From contig NZ_CP029331.1 of assembly GCF_003345255.1 (NCBI RefSeq), forward strand, positions 310,001 to 374,000: a stretch of DNA of 64,000 nucleotides, in the 5' to 3' direction. Position 1 is the stretch's first letter. Each line of letters starts with the position of its first letter. The translations under genes were made by a program, and so were the position numbers. The DNA is from Pseudothauera hydrothermalis (lineage in GTDB: Bacteria > Pseudomonadota > Gammaproteobacteria > Burkholderiales > Rhodocyclaceae). Of this stretch, positions 47,431 to 57,945 are shown in pieces. The notes below the pieces were generated by a model. It did no database searches and was not told the origin of the DNA. It saw only the letters and a list, made by a program, of their open reading frames with translations.

Positions 47431-48810
47431 CTAGCCGAGGCGGCAGCGTCCGGCGGCTGCCGCCTCGGCTAGCGCGCGCCGGGTGGCGATCAGCACGCGC
47501 GGGACGGCCGGATCGGCCAGCACCACCACATATCCGGTGGCGCCGGTCCATCCAATGCAGCCACGCATCGCGCTGCCGTCGGGCAGATCGATGGCGAGCC
47601 AGTCGCCGCGGGTCGCCGTGGCCGCCGGGTGCGGGGGCGGTGCGCCGATGGCGTAGCGGTTGTGGTTGAAGATGCGCAGACCGTTGGCGCCAAGCGGTGC
47701 GCTCAGCGTGGCCGGGGCCGGGGTGGGCGCCTGTCCGGGCGGCAGCAAGGTGCCGGCCAGCGCGGCCTGCTGCGCGGTGATGCAGGGGGCCAGGGCGGCG
47801 CGTTGGGCCTCTTCGGCCAGCCCCAAGGCAGCAAGTCCCTGGGCGAGCTTGCGGTTGAGCGTCGGCAGCGCGTCGGCCCAGCGTGTGCGCGCCTGCGGCT
47901 CGGTGGGCGGGTGGATGCTCTGCGCCAGACGTTTGGCCAGCTCGCAGCAAATCCGCCATTGCGGATGCTCGCCGCCATGGTTGTAGTGCAGCCGGGCAAG
48001 AAGCGGCAGCCACCAGTGGGCGAGAAACTGCCCGATGACATTCGGCGTGTCGGCGCGCAGCAGGCGCTCGATTACGGCGGTGGCCTCAATGAGCGCGTGT
48101 TCGCGGCGCTCGGCGCGTTCGGCCAGGGCCAGCGCCGGCTGTACCAGCGTGGCGATGCGTGCGTCAGTGTCGGCGGTGTGCGACGGCTGGTCGGCGCGTG
48201 TGGGTTCTGGCGCACGATCTTCCGGCCGTGGCGCCGGCGCGCTGGCCCGATGCGGCCTCAGACCAGCCGCATCCAGGGTCGCGCCCAACTCGCGGTAGGT
48301 GGCGCGTAGGGTGCGCGCCAACGGTTCGCCGCAGCGTTCAAGGAATTGCAACCGTTGCGCCGGATCGAAGCCGGCTGCATCGGCCAGCGCGCGTAGCGCG
48401 CGGCACACCGTTTCCGGGCCCACCGGGGTTTGCTCTTCCGCGGCGTCGCGTTGCCCGAGCAGCATCATGTAGCGCCCGTGCAGGCGGCTGAGTTCGATTC
48501 GGCAATAGTCGCGCAGCCGCCGGGCGAGCGCAGTAAGTTCCAGGGTGAATTCGAGGTCGTGCTCATGGACCAGGCTGATCCGCGAGGCGGTCAGTCCGTG
48601 CGCCTGTTCGAAGCCGCGCCGGTCGTGCAGGCCGACGAGTTCGTCGTGGCAGCGCGCCGCCTCGTCTACAAAGGCCGCAATCGTCTTTTGCTCGATGAAG
48701 CCGATACTGCGCGCAAAGGCTTCCAGGTTGGCCAGGAGTTGGCTACGGCAATGCGCCAGCAATCGTTGCTGGCCGGAGAGCTGGGCACTGGCAGAGGCGG
48801 TATCGGTCAT
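47431..48810 (-). CDS. DUF1631-family protein
   Basis: A 459-residue largely helical protein. Residues 15-190, with the RLRDYCRIELSRLHGRYMMLL and PVGPETVCRALRALAD stretches, match DUF1631 proteins as I recall them. The C-terminal third, with GDWLAIDLPDGSAMRG and GYVVVLADPA, may be a PilZ-like or other small beta domain. No enzyme motif is visible. It is convergent with the HerA-like gene. ATG 48810 is the first Met that precedes the conserved region; longer forms are open. Confidence 0.65.
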   Translation of the reverse strand: MTDTASASAQLSGQQRLLAHCRSQLLANLEAFARSIGFIEQKTIAAFVDEAARCHDELVGLHDRRGFEQAHGLTASRISLVHEHDLEFTLELTALARRLRDYCRIELSRLHGRYMMLLGQRDAAEEQTPVGPETVCRALRALADAAGFDPAQRLQFLERCGEPLARTLRATYRELGATLDAAGLRPHRASAPAPRPEDRAPEPTRADQPSHTADTDARIATLVQPALALAERAERREHALIEATAVIERLLRADTPNVIGQFLAHWWLPLLARLHYNHGGEHPQWRICCELAKRLAQSIHPPTEPQARTRWADALPTLNRKLAQGLAALGLAEEAQRAALAPCITAQQAALAGTLLPPGQAPTPAPATLSAPLGANGLRIFNHNRYAIGAPPPHPAATATRGDWLAIDLPDGSAMRGCIGWTGATGYVVVLADPAVPRVLIATRRALAEAAAAGRCRLG

Positions 48811-48909
48811 GGCGGTGTCCACTGTTTGGTTCCAGGCGGCCTGCGTAGGCGGCTGGGCATCGTTGGCCCACCCGGCCCGGTGCCACTTTGCCGCGGTTGG
48901 CCGCACAGC

Positions 48910-49755
48910 TTACCGGGCGTGCGGGCCGAGTCCAAGCCGCTCGCAGATCGCCAGCGTGGGTTCGGCCTGATTCATGCAGTAAAAATGCAGGCCGGGTGCG
49001 CCGGCTTCGAGCAGGCGCTGGCATAGGTCGGTGACCACATCCAGGCCGAACGCGCGGATCGACGCCGAGTCGTCGCCAAAGCTTTCGAACTTGCGCCGCA
49101 TCCAGCGCGGGATTTCGGCACCGCAGGCATCTGAGAAGCGCGCCAGCCTGGCAAAGCTGGTAATTGGCATGATACCGGGCACGATTGGGATGTCTATGCC
49201 CAGCGCGCGCACTTCATCGACGAAATGCAGGTAGGCGTCGAGGTTGTAGAAATACTGGGTGATCGCCGAATCCGCACCGGCGGCCACCTTGCGTTGAAAA
49301 GCCAACAGATCGTCGCGCGGGCTTTTGGCTTGCGGGTGCCATTCCGGATAGGCGGCCACCTCGAGGATGAAACGCCGGCCGGTTTCGGCGCGGATGAATT
49401 CCACCAGCTCGCTGGCGTAACGTAGCTCGCCGGTGGTGCCCACGCCCGAGGGCAGATCGCCGCGCAGCGCGACGATGCGGCGGATACCGGCTTCCTCGTA
49501 CTCCTTGAGGATGGCGCGCAACTGTGCGCGGCTGGCGCCAATGCAGGACAGGTGCGGGGCGGCTTCAAAGCCGGCGGCGGCGATCTCCTGCACGGTGGCA
49601 AAGGTACGCTCGCGGGTGGAGCCGCCGGCGCCGTAAGTGACCGAGAAAAAGGCCGGCTGCAAAACCGCCAGACGCTCGCGCACCGTGCGCAGTTTTTCGG
49701 CCCCCTCGGGTGTTTGCGGAGGGAAGAATTCGATCGACAGTTCAATGGCCTGCAT
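48910..49755 (-). CDS. metF: 5,10-methylenetetrahydrofolate reductase MetF
   Basis: A 281-residue flavoprotein reducing methylene-THF to methyl-THF, the methyl donor for methionine synthesis. It has the TIM-barrel start IELSIEFFPPQT with catalytic Glu, FFSVTYGAGGS, ITQYFYN and a final GLHFYCMNQ. Size agrees with bacterial MetF. ATG 49755 lies within the end of tlyA, a 14-base overlap. It is downstream of ahcY and so may share the SAH-controlled transcript. Confidence 0.95.
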   Translation of the reverse strand: MQAIELSIEFFPPQTPEGAEKLRTVRERLAVLQPAFFSVTYGAGGSTRERTFATVQEIAAAGFEAAPHLSCIGASRAQLRAILKEYEEAGIRRIVALRGDLPSGVGTTGELRYASELVEFIRAETGRRFILEVAAYPEWHPQAKSPRDDLLAFQRKVAAGADSAITQYFYNLDAYLHFVDEVRALGIDIPIVPGIMPITSFARLARFSDACGAEIPRWMRRKFESFGDDSASIRAFGLDVVTDLCQRLLEAGAPGLHFYCMNQAEPTLAICERLGLGPHAR

Positions 49756-50503
49756 GGTCGGAGTGTTGCATCCAGATAAAGAATTCGCGGTTGCCGTCGC
49801 CGCCCGCGATGGGGGAATCGTACCAGCCGCACACCGCCAGTCCGATTTCTTGCGCGGCGGCACGGAGTTTTTTTTCCACCTCGCGGTACAGACGGGCATC
49901 GCGCACGATGCCGCCTTTGGCCAGCTCCTGCGGGCCGACTTCGAATTGCGGCTTGACCAGCGCGAGGATGTCACCGTCGGCGGCCAGCAGCGCGGGCCAT
50001 TGGGGAAGCAGCAGGGTGAGCGAGATGAAGCTGGCATCGCAGACGATGACATCGAAGCCACCGGGCGGGTAATGCTCGCCCAATACGGCCGCGGTCAGAT
50101 GGCGAGCATTGACACCTTCCAGGGTGATGCAGTGCGGCACTTTGGCCAGCCGTGGATGGAGCTGGCCGTGGCCCACATCGATGCCCACCACGCGGGCAGC
50201 ACCGGCGGCCAGCAGACAGTCGCTAAAGCCGCCGGTCGACTGGCCCACGTCCAGGCAGATCCGTCCGGCCACCGCCACGCCGCTGGCCGCCAGCGCGCCG
50301 GCGAGCTTGAGGCCGCCGCGCGATACATAGCGGTCGGCTTCGTCCGCGGCCACGGTAAGCCGCGCCGACACCGGCAGCTCCTGCGCCGGCTTGGCGACCG
50401 TGCCGCCGTCCCAGCTCACCCGCCCGTTCTCGATCAACTGGCGGGCGCGGGTACGGGATTCGACCAGACCCTGCGCCACCAGCAGGGCGTCGGCGCGCAA
50501 CAT
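49742..50503 (-). CDS. tlyA: TlyA-family rRNA methyltransferase / hemolysin-like protein
   Basis: A 253-residue protein with an N-terminal S4 domain (MLRADALLVAQGLVESRTRA) and a FtsJ-like SAM methyltransferase domain with CLDVGQSTGGFSDCLL and CDASFISL. TlyA proteins 2'-O-methylate rRNA; some were first named hemolysins. ATG 50503 is chosen from family alignment memory; ATGs at 50581 and 50587 would add a low-complexity tail. It lies between ahcY and metF in a SAM-cycle operon. Confidence 0.9.
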   Translation of the reverse strand: MLRADALLVAQGLVESRTRARQLIENGRVSWDGGTVAKPAQELPVSARLTVAADEADRYVSRGGLKLAGALAASGVAVAGRICLDVGQSTGGFSDCLLAAGAARVVGIDVGHGQLHPRLAKVPHCITLEGVNARHLTAAVLGEHYPPGGFDVIVCDASFISLTLLLPQWPALLAADGDILALVKPQFEVGPQELAKGGIVRDARLYREVEKKLRAAAQEIGLAVCGWYDSPIAGGDGNREFFIWMQHSDHAGH

Positions 50504-50644
50504 GCCGTCTGCGCGCGTTGCCGGGCGGTGCTGGCCGACGCTCGGTCGCGGCCGCCTGGCGCGCGCGTGAAAGGAGTTCATCGACATGGCAATCGGTGCC
50601 GATCCGGCCTGTGCAGCCCGACGGCTTGACGCTGCAAGGGCCGT

Positions 50645-52054
<1,410 letters not shown>

Positions 52055-52140
52055 GAACGTCTCCATGCGATGACCGGGGGGGGAGGGGAGAGAGGCTTGA
52101 AGGCTCACCCGGCATCCCCAACCCGGCGGGGTTGAGAAGC

Positions 52141-52161
52141 GAAGCACCGTCAGGGTGCTTC
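52141..52161 (-). promoter_or_regulatory. Hairpin downstream of the SAH aptamer
   Basis: GAAGCACC (52161-52154) pairs with GGTGCTTC (52148-52141) around a 5-nt loop, directly after the aptamer in the ahcY leader. No T-run follows. It may be part of the expression platform or a spacer hairpin. Confidence 0.5.
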
Positions 52162-52252
52162 GGGTGAGCGCCGTTCAAGCGGCCGCCGCACCGGGCGGAC
52201 GGCTTTCCGAGCCTGGGGGCCGGCGAATGCGGCGCCTTGCAACGCTCCTCGG
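52162..52252 (-). ncRNA. SAH riboswitch upstream of ahcY
   Basis: The minus strand has CCGAGGAGCGTTGCAAG, a variable hairpin, CCCCCAGGCTCGG, a second variable stem, then CTTGAACGGCGCTCACCC. CCGAG pairs with CTCGG, and GAGCG can pair with CGCTC to form the pseudoknot. These blocks match the SAH riboswitch known upstream of ahcY in betaproteobacteria such as Ralstonia. It turns on ahcY expression when SAH accumulates. Confidence 0.92.
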
Positions 52253-52266
52253 AAAAATTGGCCGCT

Positions 52267-52291
52267 ATTGTATCACTGTGGTATCACTGTG
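52267..52291 (-). promoter_or_regulatory. ahcY promoter with tandem 11-bp repeat
   Basis: TACAAT on the minus strand (52272-52267) is a good -10 placed 15 bases upstream of the aptamer. No good -35 exists at 17 bases. Instead GTATCACTGTG occurs twice head-to-tail (52270-52280 and 52281-52291), one helical turn apart, suggesting a bound activator or repressor. Confidence 0.55.
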
Positions 52292-52336
52292 CGGCGCATG
52301 CGCCGACAACGAATCTGGCGCGTCTCCGGGCTCTTG

Positions 52337-53416
52337 TCAGTCACCGGAGGCGCGCCCATTGTGGCACACCACCGAGACGATCAGGGTGATCACGGTCAGC
52401 GGTATCACATAACCGAGCATGACATTGGAAAACGCCGGCAGTGCGGCGTGCTTTTGTGCGGACAACACCAGCCAGGCGGTGTAGGCCACGTAATAGCCCA
52501 GGAACACGCCGCCCTCCCAGCGGGCGATTTCGCGTCCGGTGATCAGAATGGGCAGGCAGGCAAAGGCTACCGCCAGCATCACCCAGAGGTCGAAGTTGCG
52601 CGCGGCTTCCGACACCGGGATGCCGGTCGCAGACACCAGGCCGGCGGCGCCGATGACCGCAAAGATATTGAATACATTGCTGCCTACCACATTGCCCACC
52701 GCGATGTCGCGCTGGCCACGCACCGCGGCGACGATCGAGGTGGCCACTTCCGGCATCGAGGTGCCGACCGCGACCACGGTCAGACCGATCACCAGATCGC
52801 TCACCCCGAAGGCTTTGGCCAGCGCCACGGCGCCGTCGACCAGCCAATCGGCACCTTGCACCAGCATGCCCAGCCCGACCACGATCAGCGCCAGTTGCAC
52901 GCTCCAATGGCGGTCCCAATTCGAGCTGGGGATTTCGCTGGCAAACTCTTCTTCTGCCGCCTTCGAGGCGCTGCGCGACTGGCGGATCAGAAACACGGTG
53001 TACGCCACTATCAGCGCAAACAGCACGCCGCCTTCGAAGCGGCTGATGTCAGCGTCTAGAGCCATCACCACCAGCAGCAAAGAGGCGCCGATCATGATCG
53101 GGATTTCCTGGCGGATGATCTGCTCGGCGACCACCAGCGGGGTGATCAGTGCTGAGATGCCAAGGATCAGTAAGACATTGGCAATGTTGCTGCCGACCAC
53201 GTTGCCGACGGCCAGATCCGGCGCGCCCGACAGCGTGGCGTTCACCGATACTGCCAACTCCGGTGCGCTGGTGCCGAAGGCAACCACGGTCAGCCCGACG
53301 ACCAGCGGTGAGATGCCCAAGGACACTGCCAGCCGTGCCGCACCGCGCACCATCAGGTCGGCGCCGACCACGAGGATGACCAGACCGAGAAGGAGCAAAG
53401 CGATATGTTCGAACAT
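52337..53416 (-). CDS. Calcium/sodium antiporter (CaCA family, YrbG-like)
   Basis: A 359-residue membrane exchanger with about ten hydrophobic segments and two alpha repeats, GTSAPELAVSVNATLSG and GTSMPEVATSIVAAVRG, each followed by AVGNVVGSN. These are the ion-binding motifs of Na/Ca exchangers. It likely exports Ca2+ in return for Na+ or H+. ATG 53416 has no strong ribosome site. It lies between the metK gene and the ahcY leader, in the same direction. Confidence 0.93.
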   Translation of the reverse strand: MFEHIALLLLGLVILVVGADLMVRGAARLAVSLGISPLVVGLTVVAFGTSAPELAVSVNATLSGAPDLAVGNVVGSNIANVLLILGISALITPLVVAEQIIRQEIPIMIGASLLLVVMALDADISRFEGGVLFALIVAYTVFLIRQSRSASKAAEEEFASEIPSSNWDRHWSVQLALIVVGLGMLVQGADWLVDGAVALAKAFGVSDLVIGLTVVAVGTSMPEVATSIVAAVRGQRDIAVGNVVGSNVFNIFAVIGAAGLVSATGIPVSEAARNFDLWVMLAVAFACLPILITGREIARWEGGVFLGYYVAYTAWLVLSAQKHAALPAFSNVMLGYVIPLTVITLIVSVVCHNGRASGD

Positions 53417-53511
53417 GGACAAGGGTAGGATTTCAGGCAATCGAAGAGCGGTGGGGTGCAAGCATAGCAAGGGCCGCCCAGGCAGTGCGGCCGTTGCAGT
53501 CGCTTACATTT

Positions 53512-54678
53512 TTACAGTCCAGCCTCGGCGCGTAGCGCCGCGGCCTTGTCGGTCTGCTCCCAGGTAAATTCCGGTTCGTCGCGGCCGAAGTGGCCGTAAG
53601 CGGCGGTCTTGGAATAGATCGGCCGCAGCAGATCCAGGGTCTGGATGATGGCCTTGGGACGCAGGTCGAAGTGCCCACGGATCAGGTCGACGATTTTTTC
53701 ATCGCTGATCTTGCCGGTGCCGAAGGTGTTGACCATCAGGCTCACCGGCTTGGCCACCCCGATGGCATAGGCCACCTGCACCTCGCACTTGTCGGCAAGT
53801 CCAGCGGCGACCACGTTCTTGGCCACATAGCGCCCAGCGTAGGCCGCTGAGCGGTCCACTTTGGAAGGATCTTTGCCGGAGAAGGCGCCGCCGCCATGGT
53901 GGGCCGCGCCGCCATAGGTGTCGACGATGATCTTGCGCCCGGTCAGGCCGCAGTCGCCGTGCGGGCCGCCGATGACGAAGCGTCCGGTCGGGTTGATCAG
54001 GTAGCGGACATTGCCCTGCATCAGCGCCGGCGGCAGCACCGGTTTGATGATTTCCTCGATCACCGCCTCGGAAATCTGTGCGTGGGAAATCTCCGGGCTG
54101 TGCTGGGTGGACACCACCACGGTGTCGATCGCCACCGGCTTGCCGTCCACGTACTTCACGGTGAGCTGGCTTTTGGCATCCGGACGCAGCCACGGCAGGC
54201 GGCCGCTTTTACGCACTTCGGCCTGGCGCTGCATGATGCGGTGGGCGTAGTGGATCGGCAGCGGCATCAGGCTGGGTGTTTCGTTGCAGGCATAGCCGAA
54301 CATCAGCCCCTGGTCGCCGGCGCCCTGCTCCAGTTCCAGCCCTTCGCCTTCATTGACGCCCTGGGCGATGTCCGGCGACTGCCGGTTGATTGCCGCCAGC
54401 ACCGCGCAGCTTTTATAGTCGAAACCGATGTCAGAGCTGTCGTAACCGATCCGGCGGATCACGTCCTGGGCGATCTCACGATAGTTCGGGTGTGCGGAGG
54501 TGGTGATTTCGCCCGAAATGACCACCAGACCGGTGGAGACCAAAGTTTCGCAGGCTACACGGGCGTGCGGATCGTCGGCCAGAATGGCGTCGAGCACCCC
54601 GTCCGAGACCTGGTCGGCGACTTTGTCGGGATGGCCTTCGGAGACCGATTCGGAGGTGAAGAGAAATTCTCTAGACAT
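53512..54678 (-). CDS. metK: S-adenosylmethionine synthetase MetK
   Basis: A 388-residue enzyme making SAM from methionine and ATP. It contains [17 protein letters not shown], the [12 protein letters not shown] nonapeptide-type motif and [16 protein letters not shown] phosphate-binding loop. ATG 54678 follows TTGGAGC. Its 158-nt leader holds a SAM-II-like sequence and a strong terminator whose T-run ends just before the ribosome site, so expression is probably set by attenuation. Confidence 0.97.
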   Translation of the reverse strand: MSREFLFTSESVSEGHPDKVADQVSDGVLDAILADDPHARVACETLVSTGLVVISGEITTSAHPNYREIAQDVIRRIGYDSSDIGFDYKSCAVLAAINRQSPDIAQGVNEGEGLELEQGAGDQGLMFGYACNETPSLMPLPIHYAHRIMQRQAEVRKSGRLPWLRPDAKSQLTVKYVDGKPVAIDTVVVSTQHSPEISHAQISEAVIEEIIKPVLPPALMQGNVRYLINPTGRFVIGGPHGDCGLTGRKIIVDTYGGAAHHGGGAFSGKDPSKVDRSAAYAGRYVAKNVVAAGLADKCEVQVAYAIGVAKPVSLMVNTFGTGKISDEKIVDLIRGHFDLRPKAIIQTLDLLRPIYSKTAAYGHFGRDEPEFTWEQTDKAAALRAEAGL

Positions 54679-54688
54679 GCGCTGCTCC

Positions 54689-54741
54689 AAAAAATGAAAA
54701 ATCCCCGGTGCTTGTGGCGTCGTGGCCGACTCCGGGGATTT
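54689..54741 (-). terminator. Intrinsic terminator/attenuator in the metK leader
   Basis: On the minus strand AAATCCCCGG (54741-54732) pairs perfectly with CCGGGGATTT (54708-54699) around a 23-nt loop, followed by TTTCATTTTTT. It ends right before the GGAG of metK, so any transcript reaching metK must pass it. The loop contains CGACGC, complementary to GCGTCG at 54757-54752 in the upstream element, a possible antiterminator pairing. Confidence 0.8.
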
Positions 54742-54751
54742 CACGAGCAGC

Positions 54752-54830
54752 CGACGCTTTAGCAGTATTTTTGTGCCGACTGAGACGCGGAAACCGGCGG
54801 CCGCCCTGCAAGTTGTCGTATTAACTCGGC
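54752..54830 (-). ncRNA. Candidate SAM-II-like riboswitch upstream of metK
   Basis: The leader carries a stem GCCGA/TCGGC (54830-54826 with 54779-54775), a loop with TTAATACGAC and CTTGCAG (54812-54806), and after the stem ATACTGCTAAAG. CGAC (54818-54815) can pair with GTCG (54755-54752), forming the H-type pseudoknot of SAM-II. TTGCAG and GCTAAAG are conserved SAM-II blocks as I remember them. An extra GC-rich hairpin (about 54807-54781) is inserted before the 3' strand of the stem. Placement ahead of metK fits. Not confirmed by a covariance search. Confidence 0.6.
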
Positions 54831-54842
54831 GACTGGGCAATA

Positions 54843-54870
54843 ATTATAGGCTTTCGAACCGGCCGGTCAA
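54843..54870 (-). promoter_or_regulatory. metK sigma70 promoter
   Basis: TTGACC (54870-54865) and TATAAT (54848-54843) are spaced by 16 bases on the minus strand. Transcription would begin near 54836 and give a leader of about 158 nt. The same 60-bp stretch is also the 5' flank of the divergent acyltransferase gene. Confidence 0.75.
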
Positions 54871-54900
54871 ATCGGCCGTCCTTTTTTTTGCGCCGCGCTA

Positions 54901-55770
54901 TTGCAGACCGTGATCACCGAGTTGTTGTTCCGCATGCTTTCGCGCCTGCCTTTGCGGGTGCTCCATCTCTTGGGCGCTTGGGCGGGCTGGTTGGTTTATT
55001 GCGCAGACGCCGGCTACCGTCGCCGTCTGCAAGACAACCTTGCGCTGGCCATCGGGCGGCATGACAGCGCGCTTGTCCGCCAAGCGGTGTGTGAGGCTGG
55101 CCGGCAGGCACTGGAGCTGCCCTGGTTGTGGCTACGCCCGGCCGAGGAGGTGGCCGCGGCGGTACGCCATGTGGAGGGTTGGGAGCATGTCGAAGCCGCA
55201 CATGCTGGAGGCCGTGGCCTGTTGTTCCTGACCCCCCACCTGGGTTGTTTTGAGATCACCGCGCAGTATGTTGCTCGCTTCATGCCGATTACTGTGCTCT
55301 ACCGTCCGCCGCGCAAGGCGGCTTTGCAGCCGCTAATGGAAGCTGGCCGTGCACGCGGGCAAATGCGCACCGCGCCGGCGGATGTCTCCGGTGTGCGTCA
55401 ACTGGTCAAAGCCTTGCGCGATCACCAGGCGGTGGGCATGTTGCCCGATCAGGCGCCAGGCGTGGGCGAGGGCGTGTGGGCGCCGTTTTTCGGCCGTCCG
55501 GCGTGGACCATGACGCTGGCCGCGCGCATGGCCGAGGCCAAAAACGTATCGGTGCTCTATGTGTGGGCCGAGCGCCTGCCGCGTGGGCAAGGGTTCGTGC
55601 TGCGTTTCAGTCCAGGCAGTGAGCCGCTCGTCGGAACGCTGCAAGCCCGTTGTGCGGCTATCAACCGCAATATCGAACGGCTCATTTTGGCCTGTCCGGC
55701 GCAATACCTGTGGGGCTACCACCGTTACAAGCGGCCCAAGGGCGTACCGGCGCCCGAGCTTGGCGCATGA
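54901..55770 (+). CDS. LpxL/HtrB-family lysophospholipid acyltransferase 1
   Basis: A 289-residue acyltransferase of the lipid A late-acyltransferase family. The catalytic HxxxxE is in LTPHLGCFE near residue 113, with VLYRPPRK and LPDQAPG following. An N-terminal hydrophobic region anchors it to the inner membrane. There is no ATG at the start; TTG 54901 or GTG 54910 are the options and neither has a clear ribosome site. A second family member follows 31 bases later. Confidence 0.85.
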   Translation: MQTVITELLFRMLSRLPLRVLHLLGAWAGWLVYCADAGYRRRLQDNLALAIGRHDSALVRQAVCEAGRQALELPWLWLRPAEEVAAAVRHVEGWEHVEAAHAGGRGLLFLTPHLGCFEITAQYVARFMPITVLYRPPRKAALQPLMEAGRARGQMRTAPADVSGVRQLVKALRDHQAVGMLPDQAPGVGEGVWAPFFGRPAWTMTLAARMAEAKNVSVLYVWAERLPRGQGFVLRFSPGSEPLVGTLQARCAAINRNIERLILACPAQYLWGYHRYKRPKGVPAPELGA

Positions 55771-55801
55771 GCCGGCCGCGTATGTTTGGGGGCGCGTGTC
55801 G

Positions 55802-56722
55802 ATGAGCAAGCAGTCCCGCAGCGCGCCTGGCCAAGTCCCCGGGCGTGTGTTCAGCCACCTGGGTGTGGCGGTTTTGTGGCTATTGCATTGGCTGCCAATG
55901 TCGGCGCTCGCGCCTCTGGGGGAAGTCTTCGGTGGGCTGCTATACCGTGTCGCGCGCCGGCGTCGTCATATCGTCGACACCAATTTGCGCCTGTGTTTTC
56001 CCGAATTGGACGATACTGCCCGTCACGCGCTGGCGCGCAGGCACTTTCTAGTGCTGGGCCGTAGCCTGCTGGAGCGCAGCCTGCTGTGGTGGGCGCCGCG
56101 CTCGCGTATCGAACGCCTAGTGCGCTTCGATGGTGACGGGCGGGTGCGGGAACTTTTGGCTGCCGGCCGGCCGGTCATCCTGCTGGCGCCGCATTTCGTC
56201 GGTCTGGACATGGGCGGCACACGGGTCACCATGGCCTTCGACATCGTCAGCATTTACGCACGGCAAAAAAACCCGGTGTTCGACCGCTGGTTGCTGCATG
56301 GGCGCAGCCGCTTCGGCAACCAGTTACTGCTGGCGCGCGAAGACGGTGTGCGGGCCACGGTGAAGGCCATGAAGGCCGGTCGTCCGTTTTACTATTTGCC
56401 GGACATGGATTACCGGCGCAAAGACTCGATTTTTGTGCCTTTTTTTGGCGTGCCTGCCGCCACCATCACCGGTCTGTCACGTTTGGCACGGCTGGCCGAT
56501 GCCGCGGTGGTGCCTTGCGTGACCCGCATGCTGCCCGGCGGCCAAGGCTACCGGGTGGAATTTGGCGAACCGTGGGCAGATTTTCCCACCGCCGATATCG
56601 AGGCCGATACCGCGCGCATGAACCGTTGGGTGGAGACGGTCATTCGCGGCATGCCGGAGCAATACTATTGGGTGCATCGCCGCTTCAAAACCCGGCCGGC
56701 AGGCGAGCCGCGGCCTTATTGA
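55802..56722 (+). CDS. LpxL/HtrB-family lysophospholipid acyltransferase 2
   Basis: A 306-residue homologue of the preceding gene. HxxxxD appears in [13 protein letters not shown], followed by [13 protein letters not shown] and [13 protein letters not shown], features closer to the lauroyl/palmitoleoyl transferases LpxL/LpxP. ATG 55802 is preferred, with GTG 55796 possible. With gene 1 it would add the two secondary acyl chains of lipid A; which chain each adds cannot be told. Confidence 0.88.
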   Translation: MSKQSRSAPGQVPGRVFSHLGVAVLWLLHWLPMSALAPLGEVFGGLLYRVARRRRHIVDTNLRLCFPELDDTARHALARRHFLVLGRSLLERSLLWWAPRSRIERLVRFDGDGRVRELLAAGRPVILLAPHFVGLDMGGTRVTMAFDIVSIYARQKNPVFDRWLLHGRSRFGNQLLLAREDGVRATVKAMKAGRPFYYLPDMDYRRKDSIFVPFFGVPAATITGLSRLARLADAAVVPCVTRMLPGGQGYRVEFGEPWADFPTADIEADTARMNRWVETVIRGMPEQYYWVHRRFKTRPAGEPRPY

Positions 56723-56964
56723 GGGCGCTCGTCCGCCGGCCGGTCGCGTGCTGCCAGGCGGCGCAACACCAGCGGAAAAGCCGCGCTGCCAAGTAGGGCC
56801 ACGGCCGACACCAGCAGCGCCAGACCGGCGCCGGTGCCGCCCAACAGCGGATGCACTGTGCCAAAGTCGAAGGCCAACAGGACGATGCCGGCCACAAGAC
56901 AAACCAGGCCGGGAAGCCCCAGCAGCCAGGCCGTCAGCGGAATGGTGGCGGGTGTGTCGTTCAT
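56716..56964 (-). CDS. Small membrane protein of unknown function
   Basis: An 82-residue protein with two hydrophobic segments (about residues 9-30 and 40-62) and a basic, charged tail. Start ATG 56964 precedes the first membrane segment. It overlaps the 3' end of the acyltransferase gene by 7 bases and is divergent from dapF. No family recognised. Coding potential is supported by GC-rich third positions in this frame only by eye. Confidence 0.55.
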   Translation of the reverse strand: MNDTPATIPLTAWLLGLPGLVCLVAGIVLLAFDFGTVHPLLGGTGAGLALLVSAVALLGSAAFPLVLRRLAARDRPADERPQ

Positions 56965-57053
56965 GGTCGCGGATTTTCGCACAAGGCAGCGATGGTGGAC
57001 GCGCCGCGGCCGCTGCAGGACAATCCGCACATTGTTCATTGGATGCACTCTTC

Positions 57054-57887
57054 ATGCGCATACGCTTTACCAAGATGCACGGTCTTGGCAACGATTTCGT
57101 GGTCATCGACGCGACGCGCGAACCGGTCGAACTCACCCCGGAGCGGGTGCGCCGGATTGCCGACCGCCATTTCGGCGTGGGCTGCGATCAACTGCTGGTG
57201 GTCGAGCCGCCCAGCCAGGCGGGCGTGGATTTCCGTTACCGCATTTTCAACGCCGACGGCGGCGAGGTGGAGCAATGCGGCAATGGCGCCCGCTGCTTTG
57301 TCCGCTTTGTGCACGACAAAGGCTTGACCGCCAAACGCGAAATCCGTGTCGAAACCCGCGCCGGAATCATCGCCCCGCGTCTGGAAGACGATGGCCAGGT
57401 GACCGTGGACATGGGCGTGCCGGTGCTGGAGCCGGCGCGCATTCCGTTTTTGTCCGATTCCGATGCGGTGGTGCAGCCGCTGGACGTCGACGGCCTCATG
57501 GTGCCGATTACCGCGGTATCGATGGGCAATCCGCATGCGGTGCAGGTGGTAGCCGATGTCGATGCCGCGCCGGTGGCCATTCAGGGGCCGCTCATCGAAC
57601 GTCATCCGCGCTTTCCGGCCCGGGTCAACGCGGGCTTTATGCAGGTGGTGTCGCCTTCGTGCATCCGCCTGCGGGTATACGAACGCGGCGCGGGCGAGAC
57701 TTTGGCCTGCGGCACCGGCGCCTGCGCCGCGGTGGTGGCCGGCATCCTGCGCGGACTGTTAGGCTCGCCAGTACGGGTGCAAACCCGCGGCGGCGAGCTG
57801 GAGATTGCCTGGGCGGGGAGTGGCGCGCCGGTGATGATGACCGGCCCGGCGGTGACCGTTTTTGAAGGCGAGATGATGCTTGCCTGA
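57054..57887 (+). CDS. dapF: Diaminopimelate epimerase DapF
   Basis: A 277-residue cofactor-free epimerase converting LL- to meso-diaminopimelate for lysine and peptidoglycan. The two catalytic cysteines are Cys75 in EQCGNGARC and Cys219 in LACGTGAC. It begins [15 protein letters not shown], the standard family start. It is followed by the DUF484 gene and xerC, an arrangement common in proteobacteria. Confidence 0.97.
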   Translation: MRIRFTKMHGLGNDFVVIDATREPVELTPERVRRIADRHFGVGCDQLLVVEPPSQAGVDFRYRIFNADGGEVEQCGNGARCFVRFVHDKGLTAKREIRVETRAGIIAPRLEDDGQVTVDMGVPVLEPARIPFLSDSDAVVQPLDVDGLMVPITAVSMGNPHAVQVVADVDAAPVAIQGPLIERHPRFPARVNAGFMQVVSPSCIRLRVYERGAGETLACGTGACAAVVAGILRGLLGSPVRVQTRGGELEIAWAGSGAPVMMTGPAVTVFEGEMMLA

Positions 57888-57945
57888 GCGCCGATCAACA
57901 CGCGCAGCCGGCTGTCCGGGTGTGCGCGACAGGAGCCAACACGCG

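Noticed and set aside
52076-52090. G-run (eight G, then A, then four G) upstream of ahcY as a G-quadruplex
   Set aside because: Only two G-runs of adequate length are present, and on the transcript strand it is a C-run.
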